Positions 58,069 to 64,000 of a DNA stretch of 64,000 nucleotides are shown here, piece after piece (within the stretch, counting starts at the first letter, position 1; every line of letters starts with the position of its first letter). Below the pieces are notes generated by a model that saw only the letters and a list, made by a program, of their open reading frames with translations, had not been told where the DNA came from and made no database searches. Source of the DNA: Aromatoleum anaerobium (GTDB lineage Bacteria > Pseudomonadota > Gammaproteobacteria > Burkholderiales > Rhodocyclaceae); the NCBI RefSeq assembly GCF_012910705.2, contig NZ_WTVG02000033.1, positions 1 through 64,000 on the forward strand. Reading direction: 5' to 3'. Made by a program: the position numbers and the translations under genes.

Positions 58069-58745
58069 TGGCAGACAAGCTCGACCGCCTGCAGCGCAGC
58101 CTCGGCCACCGGTTCGACAATCCGGCGCTGCTGGAACAGGCACTCACGCATCGCAGTTTCGGACAGCCGAACAACGAGCGCCTGGAATTTCTCGGCGACA
58201 GCATCCTCAACTGTGTCGTCGCGATTGCGCTGTTCGAGCGTTTCGCGAGCCTGCGCGAAGGCGAGATGTCGCGCCTGCGCGCATCGCTGGTGTGCCAGGA
58301 CGGCCTGCACCGGGTCGCGCTGGAACTCGACCTCGGTGACTATCTTCGCCTGGGCGAAGGCGAGATGAAGAGCGGCGGCTTTCGCCGTCCGTCGATTCTC
58401 GCGGATGCGCTCGAGGCAGTGTTCGCCGCGACATTTCTCGATCAGGGCTTCGCCGCGGCGAAAGCGGTGATCGATCGCCTGTACGGCCCGATGATCGCCG
58501 CGATCGATCCGCAGGTCGCCGCGAAAGACCCGAAGACGGCACTGCAGGAAGTGCTGCAGGGGCGCAAGCTGCCATTGCCGACCTATGTGATGGCCAAGGT
58601 CCACGGCGAAGCCCACGCGCAGGAATTCGAGGTGGTGTGCGAGGTCAACGCACTGAACCTTCGCACCACCGGCCGCGGCACCAGCCGCCGTGCCGCAGAA
58701 CAGCAAGCGGCCGAACTCGCGCTGGCCAAGTTGAGGAAGCAATGA
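58068..58745 (+). CDS. rnc: Ribonuclease III
   Basis: A 225-residue dsRNA endonuclease. The signature [12 protein letters not shown] carries the catalytic acids, [11 protein letters not shown] the second acidic site, and the C-terminal 70 residues form the dsRNA-binding domain ([25 protein letters not shown]). Start GTG 58068; its stop overlaps era. Confidence 0.97.
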   Translation: MADKLDRLQRSLGHRFDNPALLEQALTHRSFGQPNNERLEFLGDSILNCVVAIALFERFASLREGEMSRLRASLVCQDGLHRVALELDLGDYLRLGEGEMKSGGFRRPSILADALEAVFAATFLDQGFAAAKAVIDRLYGPMIAAIDPQVAAKDPKTALQEVLQGRKLPLPTYVMAKVHGEAHAQEFEVVCEVNALNLRTTGRGTSRRAAEQQAAELALAKLRKQ

Positions 58746-59659
58746 ATCAGGAAAACACGCCGCAAGCCGATGACAAGGCGCCGTTTCGCACCGGCTTCGT
58801 CGCCATCGTCGGGCGCCCCAACGTTGGCAAGTCGACTTTGCTGAACCGGTTGATCGGGCAGAAGATCAGTATCGTCTCGCGCAAGGCCCAGACCACGCGC
58901 CATCGCGTCACCGGCATTCTGACGAGCGACACTGCGCAGTTCGTGTTCGTCGATACGCCCGGTTTCCAGACACGACATCGCAACGCGCTGAATCGCTCGA
59001 TGAACCGCACCGTGTCGCAGGTGCTCGGCGACGTCGATCTGGTGTTCCTGGTGATCGAGGCGGGGCGCTTCGGCGACGACGACCGCAAGGTCGTCTCGGT
59101 GCTGCCGGCCGACGCGAAAGTGGTGCTGGTCATCAACAAGGTCGACCGGCTGGGCGACAAGAGCCAGCTTCTGCCGTTCATCGCGAAGATGGCGGAAGTC
59201 CATCCCTTCACCGAAATCGTGCCGTTGAGTGCCGAACGCGGCACGAACGTCGAAGCGCTCGTGAAAACGGCCACGCCGTTGCTCCCCGAAGGCGAACCGA
59301 TGTACGGCCCCGACGAGATCACGGACCGCAGTGAACGTTTCCTGGCGGCGGAATTCCTGCGCGAGAAGCTGTTCCGCCTGCTCGGCGACGAACTGCCCTA
59401 CGGCGTCGCCGTCGAGATCGAGAAGTTCGAGACAGAAGGCAACCTGCGTCGCATTTATGCAGCCGTCGTGGTCGACAGGTCCAGCCACAAGGGCATCGTC
59501 ATCGGCAAGGGCGGCGAACAGCTGAAGCGCATCGCCTCCGAGGCGCGTGTCGAACTCGAAAAGCTCTTCGACAGCAAGGTGTTCCTCGAAGTGTGGGTCA
59601 AGGTCAAGAGCGGCTGGGCCGATGACGAACGGGCGCTCAAGAGTCTCGGCTACGAATAA
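58742..59659 (+). CDS. era: GTPase Era
   Basis: A 305-residue ribosome-assembly GTPase. [12 protein letters not shown] is G1, DTPGFQ G3 and NKVDRL G4; the KH domain holds [14 protein letters not shown]. It binds the 3' end of 16S rRNA. The ATG overlaps the rnc stop (ATGA). Confidence 0.97.
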   Translation: MNQENTPQADDKAPFRTGFVAIVGRPNVGKSTLLNRLIGQKISIVSRKAQTTRHRVTGILTSDTAQFVFVDTPGFQTRHRNALNRSMNRTVSQVLGDVDLVFLVIEAGRFGDDDRKVVSVLPADAKVVLVINKVDRLGDKSQLLPFIAKMAEVHPFTEIVPLSAERGTNVEALVKTATPLLPEGEPMYGPDEITDRSERFLAAEFLREKLFRLLGDELPYGVAVEIEKFETEGNLRRIYAAVVVDRSSHKGIVIGKGGEQLKRIASEARVELEKLFDSKVFLEVWVKVKSGWADDERALKSLGYE

Positions 59660-59680
59660 TCCGACCCTGCGCGTGGGGCC

Positions 59681-60400
59681 GTGAGCCAGAAGCAGCGCAT
59701 CGACCAGCAACCTGCATTCGTCCTGCACACTTATCCGTGGCGCGAAACCAGCCTGATCGTCGAGATTTTCTCGCGGGATCACGGCCGGGTCGCGCTGGTG
59801 GCCAAGGGCGCGCGCCGGCCGATGTCGGCGCTGCGCGGCGTGATCATGGCGTTCCAGCCGCTGCTGATGGACTGGTCCGGCGGAGGCGAGGTCAAGACCC
59901 TGGTGCGCGCGGAATGGCGCGGCGGGCAGCCGCTGCTCACCGGCCGGGCGCTGATGTGCGGTTACTACCTCAATGAATTGCTGGTGCGGCTCACCGCACG
60001 CGAGGATGCGCATCCGGCGCTGTTCGATGCTTACGCGGACGCGCTTTCGCAGTTAGGACGCGGCGACGTGGCGCCGATCCTGCGGCGCTTCGAACTCACG
60101 CTGCTGCGCGAACTCGGTTACGGCGTCGGCCTGGACATCGAGGGCGACTCGAACCGGGCCGTCGATCCCGCGCAGCAGTACCTCTATATAATCGAGAAAG
60201 GTCCGGTACGGCTCGCCGGCGACGACGAAGGCCTGCCGGGGGTGAGCGGCCAGACGTTGCTCGACATGGCGCATGGCGATTTTTCCCGCGCCGAAACCCT
60301 TTTCCAGAGCAAGGCGCTGCTGCGCCTGCTGATCAACCACTATCTCGGCGGACAGCCGCTGCAGTCGCGCCGGGTGCTGAAGGAGTTGCAGGAACTGTGA
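59681..60400 (+). CDS. recO: DNA repair protein RecO
   Basis: A 239-residue recombination mediator that loads RecA with RecR. It starts at GTG 59681, with an N-terminal OB fold (AFVLHTYPWRETSLIVEIFSRDHGRVALVAKGARR) and a helical C-terminal domain. No zinc cysteines are visible, as in other proteobacterial RecO. It is followed by pdxJ, overlapping by GTGA. Confidence 0.93.
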   Translation: MSQKQRIDQQPAFVLHTYPWRETSLIVEIFSRDHGRVALVAKGARRPMSALRGVIMAFQPLLMDWSGGGEVKTLVRAEWRGGQPLLTGRALMCGYYLNELLVRLTAREDAHPALFDAYADALSQLGRGDVAPILRRFELTLLRELGYGVGLDIEGDSNRAVDPAQQYLYIIEKGPVRLAGDDEGLPGVSGQTLLDMAHGDFSRAETLFQSKALLRLLINHYLGGQPLQSRRVLKELQEL

Positions 60401-61152
60401 TCGAACTCGGCGTCAATATCGACCACGTCGCGACACTGCGCCAGGCGCGCCGCACGTGGGAACCGGATCCCGCCTGGGCAGCGATGGAAGCCCATCTGGG
60501 CGGAGCGGACGGCATCACGGTGCATCTGCGCGAGGACCGTCGCCATATCCAGGACGAGGACGTGCGCAGGCTGCGCGAGCTCACGCAGATCAAGCTGAAC
60601 CTCGAGATGGCCGCGACCGACGAGATGGTCGGCATCGCGTGCGCGCTCAGGCCGGAGATGGCGATGCTGGTGCCGGAAGGGCGCCACGAGGTGACGACCG
60701 AGGGCGGACTCGACGTGGGGGCGCAGGAAAAGCGGTTGAAGGACGTCGTCGCACGGCTCGCCGACGCCGGCATCGTCACCAGCGTGTTCATCGACGCCGA
60801 ACTCGAGCAGGTCGAGGCGGCCGCCCGCATCGGCGCCCGGGTCTGCGAAATCCATACCGGCCCTTATGCCCATGCGTTCCATGCCGCCGGCCGCGATGCG
60901 GAAAGTGCTGCGGTCGTGGAGCAGATCGACAAGGTCCGCCGCGCTGGCGAGGCGATTCGGGCGCTCGACATGCGCTTCAATGCCGGCCATGCGTTGAATT
61001 ACTACAACGTGCAGCCGATCGCGTGTTTGCCGGGGGTGCGCGAACTGCATATCGGGCACGCCATCGTCAGCCGTTCGGTGTTCACCGGCCTGCGCGAGGC
61101 GGTGCGCGAAATGAAGCGGCTGATGCGCGAGGCCGCCGGCGCCGGGCGATGA
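60397..61152 (+). CDS. pdxJ: Pyridoxine 5'-phosphate synthase
   Basis: A 251-residue TIM-barrel enzyme closing the pyridoxine ring from 1-deoxyxylulose 5-phosphate and 3-amino-2-oxopropyl phosphate. ELGVNIDHVATLRQARRT is the conserved start, with GADGITVHLREDRRHI and ELHIGHAIVSRSVF following. Start is GTG at 60397, overlapping recO. Confidence 0.96.
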   Translation: MIELGVNIDHVATLRQARRTWEPDPAWAAMEAHLGGADGITVHLREDRRHIQDEDVRRLRELTQIKLNLEMAATDEMVGIACALRPEMAMLVPEGRHEVTTEGGLDVGAQEKRLKDVVARLADAGIVTSVFIDAELEQVEAAARIGARVCEIHTGPYAHAFHAAGRDAESAAVVEQIDKVRRAGEAIRALDMRFNAGHALNYYNVQPIACLPGVRELHIGHAIVSRSVFTGLREAVREMKRLMREAAGAGR

Positions 61153-61162
61153 GCGGGGGCGC

Positions 61163-61540
61163 ATGATCCACGGCATCGGCACCGACATCGTGCAGATCGG
61201 ACGCGTGCAGCGCTCGCTGGACCGTCATGGGGCGCGCTTCGCCGCGCGGATTCTTGCCGCATCCGAGCACGACGGCTTTGCGGCGAGCCGCGACCCTGCA
61301 CGTTTCCTCGCCAAGCGCTTCGCGGCAAAGGAAGCGTTTGGCAAGGCGCTCGGAACGGGCGTCGCGGTTCCGGCAACGCTGCACGCGGTGGCGGTCGACC
61401 ACGACGAGCTCGGCAAGCCGCTGTATTGCTACGACGCGGCGCTGGCCGGCTTTCTGGCCGAGCGCGGCCTCAATGCGCATTTGAGCCTCACCGACGAGGC
61501 GGACTACGTCGTCGCCTTCGCCCTGATCGAGAAACGATGA
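61163..61540 (+). CDS. acpS: Holo-ACP synthase
   Basis: A 125-residue phosphopantetheinyl transferase for AcpP. GIGTDIVQIGR and FLAKRFAAKEAFGKALGTG supply the magnesium and CoA-binding residues. It follows pdxJ, as usual, and overlaps nagZ by ATGA. Confidence 0.96.
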   Translation: MIHGIGTDIVQIGRVQRSLDRHGARFAARILAASEHDGFAASRDPARFLAKRFAAKEAFGKALGTGVAVPATLHAVAVDHDELGKPLYCYDAALAGFLAERGLNAHLSLTDEADYVVAFALIEKR

Positions 61541-62607
61541 CTTTCCAATCCGGTTCGCCCGCCACCGTCCGGCCGCTCGGGCCGGTGATGCTCGATGTCG
61601 CAGGCCTTGCGCTCACGGATGAAGAGCGCGAGCGGCTGCTCGACCCGCTGGTCGGCGGCGTGATCCTGTTCGCCCGCAACTTCCGCGACTCGGAACAGTT
61701 GCGGGCGCTGACTGCCGAGATCCATGCGCTGCGCAGCCCGGCGCTGATCATCGCCGTCGATCACGAAGGCGGTCGGGTGCAGCGTTTTCGCACCGGCGGC
61801 TTCACGCGCATTCCGTCGATGCGCTGCCTGGGCCGCCTCTGGGAGCGCGACCATGTCGCCGCCCTCGAATCCGCGCGCTGCGCGGGCTATGTCCTCGCCG
61901 CCGAGCTCCTCGCGCATGGCGTCGATCTCAGCTTCACGCCGGTGCTCGATCTCGACTACGGTTGCAGCCGCGTCGTCGGCGACCGGGCTTTCCACCGCGA
62001 TCCGCTCGTCGTCGCCGCGCTCGCGCAGTCGCTGGTGTCGGGCATGGCGGAGGCAGGCATGGGCTGCGTCGGCAAGCATTTTCCGGGTCACGGCTATGCC
62101 GAAGCGGATTCGCACGTCGAGATCCCGGTCGATGAACGCGAGTTCGAGGCGATCTGGGCCGAGGACATCGCACCGTACCGCCACCGGTTGGGGCGCCAGC
62201 TGGCCGGCGTGATGCCCGCGCACGTCCTCTACCCTCGTGTCGATCCGAATCCGGCCGGTTTCTCGCGTTTCTGGCTGCAGGACATCCTGCGCGGGCGCGT
62301 CGGCTTTGGCGGCGTGATCTTCAGCGACGACCTGACGATGGAAGGCGCGACGGTCGTCGGCGACATCCTCGCCCGCGCGCGCGCCGCGTTCAGCGCCGGG
62401 TGCGACATGGTGCTGGTGTGCAACCGGCCTGACCTCGCGGTCGACCTGCTCGACCGCTGGGCGCCCGACATCGCTGCGGAAAGCCGGGCGCGCATCGAGG
62501 CGTTGCGCTCGCGTCCGCACGCTGCCGATCCGTTCGCGCTGGAACTGCATCCCGTCTATCGGCAGGCGCGTGACGTCGTCGCCGGCCTCGTCGAGGACGC
62601 GGCCTAG
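61537..62607 (+). CDS. nagZ: Beta-N-acetylglucosaminidase NagZ
   Basis: A 356-residue GH3 enzyme removing GlcNAc from recycled muropeptides in the cytoplasm. GGVILFARNF, DHEGGRVQRF, the mobile loop KHFPGHG with the catalytic histidine, and the nucleophile aspartate in FSDDLTMEG are all present. The ATG overlaps the acpS stop. Confidence 0.95.
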   Translation: MTFQSGSPATVRPLGPVMLDVAGLALTDEERERLLDPLVGGVILFARNFRDSEQLRALTAEIHALRSPALIIAVDHEGGRVQRFRTGGFTRIPSMRCLGRLWERDHVAALESARCAGYVLAAELLAHGVDLSFTPVLDLDYGCSRVVGDRAFHRDPLVVAALAQSLVSGMAEAGMGCVGKHFPGHGYAEADSHVEIPVDEREFEAIWAEDIAPYRHRLGRQLAGVMPAHVLYPRVDPNPAGFSRFWLQDILRGRVGFGGVIFSDDLTMEGATVVGDILARARAAFSAGCDMVLVCNRPDLAVDLLDRWAPDIAAESRARIEALRSRPHAADPFALELHPVYRQARDVVAGLVEDAA

Positions 62608-62631
62608 ATCGCGCTCGCGGGGGTCTTCACC

Positions 62632-64000
62632 ATGGCTGCTCCCGGTACACCGTTCGACGCGCGGACCTTCCTCAGGACGGTCCCCGAGGAACCTGGTGTC
62701 TATCGCATGATCGGCGCCGACGAGCGGGTCCTCTACGTCGGCAAGGCGAAGAATCTCAAGCGCCGGGTGTCGAGCTATTTCCAGCGCACCCAGCCGAGCC
62801 CGCGGATCGCGATGATGGTCGCGCAGATCCTGCGTGTCGACATCACGCCGACGCGCTCCGAGGCTGAAGCGCTGCTGCTCGAGAACAACCTCATCAAGAG
62901 TCTCGCGCCGCGCTATAACATCCTGTTTCGCGACGACAAAACCTATCCGTACATCGAACTGTCCGGCGACGGGTTCCCACGTCTTGCTTACCACCGCGGC
63001 GCGTTCACCAAAGGCGCGCGCTATTTCGGCCCGTTCCCGAACGTATGGGCGGTGCGCGAAAGCATCCACCTGCTACAGAAGACGTTCCGCCTGCGCACCT
63101 GCGAAAACCCGGTGTTCCAGAACCGCTCGCGCCCGTGCCTGCTGCACCAGATCAAGCGCTGCAGCGCGCCCTGCGTCGGCCTGATCGACAAGGACGCCTA
63201 CGCCGCCGACGTCAGGCTCGCGGCGCGTTTCCTCGACGGTCGGGCTTCGGAAGTCATCGACGATCTCACGGCCCGCATGCACGCCGCGGCCGAACGCCTG
63301 GCGTTCGAGGAGGCCGCGGCGTGCCGTGACCAGGTGCGCGTCCTGCAGGCGGTGCTCGCGCGCCAGTTCGTCGACAGCCGCAAGGACGAGGATGTCGACA
63401 TCCTCGCCGCAGTCGAGGAGGGCGGCGTGACCTGCGTCAACATCGCCATGGTGCGCGGCGGCCGGCATCTCGGCGACCGCCCGCAGTTCCCGAGTGCAAC
63501 GGCCGGGATTGGCACGCTGGACGCTGCGCTCGCGTTCATCGAGCAGCACTACCGCGAACACGAGCTGCCGGCGAAGCTGCTCGTGAATGTGCCGCTCGCC
63601 CCGGTGAGGGTGCTGATGGACGAGATCCGCGACAAACCCTGCGTGTTGCTCGCGCCGCGTCTGGAGGCTGAAAAAGTGTGGATGGGGATGGCGGAGAACA
63701 ACGCGCGCCTCGCCATCGTCGCCCGCGCGCGCGACACCGGCCGGGCCGAAATGCGCCTCGAAGCCCTGCGCGAGGCGCTCGACCTGGCTGAGGTACCGCG
63801 GCGAATCGAGTGCTTCGACATCAGTCACACGATGGGCGAGGCGACCGTCGCGTCATGCGTCGTGAGCGTCGATGGGGCGATGAAGAACTCTGAATACCGA
63901 CGCTACAACATCACCGGAATCACGCCCGGCGATGATTTCGCCGCCATGCGCCAGGTCCTCGAGCGCCGCTACGGTAAGGTCGCGGCCGGCGACGGCGTGT
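62632..64000 (+). CDS. uvrC: Excinuclease ABC subunit C (partial, runs off the window)
   Basis: The first 456 codons of the repair incision nuclease. GIY-YIG domain near residues 18-95 (PGVYRM, VLYVGKAKNLKRRVSSYF); the cysteine region RPCLLHQIKRCSAPCVG; a UVR domain near 200-237 (ERLAFEEAAACRDQVRVLQ); and the start of the C-terminal RNase-H-like nuclease (CFDISHTMGE). The reading frame remains open at base 64000. It starts 24 bases after the nagZ stop. Confidence 0.95.
   Translation, partial: MAAPGTPFDARTFLRTVPEEPGVYRMIGADERVLYVGKAKNLKRRVSSYFQRTQPSPRIAMMVAQILRVDITPTRSEAEALLLENNLIKSLAPRYNILFRDDKTYPYIELSGDGFPRLAYHRGAFTKGARYFGPFPNVWAVRESIHLLQKTFRLRTCENPVFQNRSRPCLLHQIKRCSAPCVGLIDKDAYAADVRLAARFLDGRASEVIDDLTARMHAAAERLAFEEAAACRDQVRVLQAVLARQFVDSRKDEDVDILAAVEEGGVTCVNIAMVRGGRHLGDRPQFPSATAGIGTLDAALAFIEQHYREHELPAKLLVNVPLAPVRVLMDEIRDKPCVLLAPRLEAEKVWMGMAENNARLAIVARARDTGRAEMRLEALREALDLAEVPRRIECFDISHTMGEATVASCVVSVDGAMKNSEYRRYNITGITPGDDFAAMRQVLERRYGKVAAGDGV

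Overview
The window reads as chromosome of a GC-rich betaproteobacterium of the Rhodocyclales (Azoarcus/Aromatoleum/Thauera type). The evidence is the gene order (yceD-rpmF-plsX-fabHDG-acpP-fabF, then rpoE-rseABC-degP-lepA-lepB-rnc-era-recO-pdxJ-acpS-nagZ), the protein sequences, and a phenylacetate-CoA ligase that follows the tail of a 2-oxoacid:ferredoxin oxidoreductase beta-like subunit, an arrangement expected of anaerobic aromatic degraders. The genus is an inference. Genes are packed tightly, with many ATGA/GTGA/TTGA stop-start overlaps.

Region 1 (1-4.1 kb): end of an aromatic-acid module: a beta-subunit tail (probably padI), phenylacetate-CoA ligase (padJ-like), a fused NDP-forming acyl-CoA-synthetase-like protein, and a hotdog thioesterase with the fluoroacetyl-CoA thioesterase (FlK) catalytic spacing. 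Region 2 (4.2-7.2 kb, minus): HD-GYP cyclic-di-GMP phosphodiesterase coupled to a PAS-PAS histidine kinase. Region 3 (7.3-15.1 kb): tadA plus a cytosolic-looking L,D-transpeptidase; NRDE/DUF4936/ygfZ on the minus strand; then mltG-tmk-holB-pilZ-tatD-ankyrin. Region 4 (15.2-23 kb): gdhA with an NtrC-like palindrome upstream, an M20 amidohydrolase, an FtsX-type permease, rmuC, and convergent moaA.

Region 5 (23.2-31.8 kb) is the accessory part: an orphan 94-aa gene, a perfect 14-bp hairpin, a LonB-like protease, an orphan 109-aa gene, and a 1606-aa DUF4011-helicase-nuclease-DUF3320 protein on the minus strand. The last is probably a stand-alone phage-defence gene. It lies just downstream of two identical tRNA-Asn genes with their own strong promoter and terminator. 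This is the best candidate for unusual biology here, although its architecture matches a reported defence family.

Region 6 (31.8-42.2 kb): aminotransferase, uvrB coupled to a low-molecular-weight tyrosine phosphatase, RNase E, rluC-HAD phosphatase, RsmI-like methyltransferase and maf. Region 7 (42.3-48.9 kb): the fatty-acid synthesis operon, driven by a near-consensus promoter that would make a nearly leaderless yceD message. Region 8 (48.9-64 kb): nadB divergent from the sigma-E operon, followed by DegP-type protease, a glutaredoxin-like protein, lepA, lepB, rnc, era, recO, pdxJ, acpS, nagZ and the 5' part of uvrC, which runs off the end. No CRISPR array, insertion sequence, rRNA or prophage was seen.
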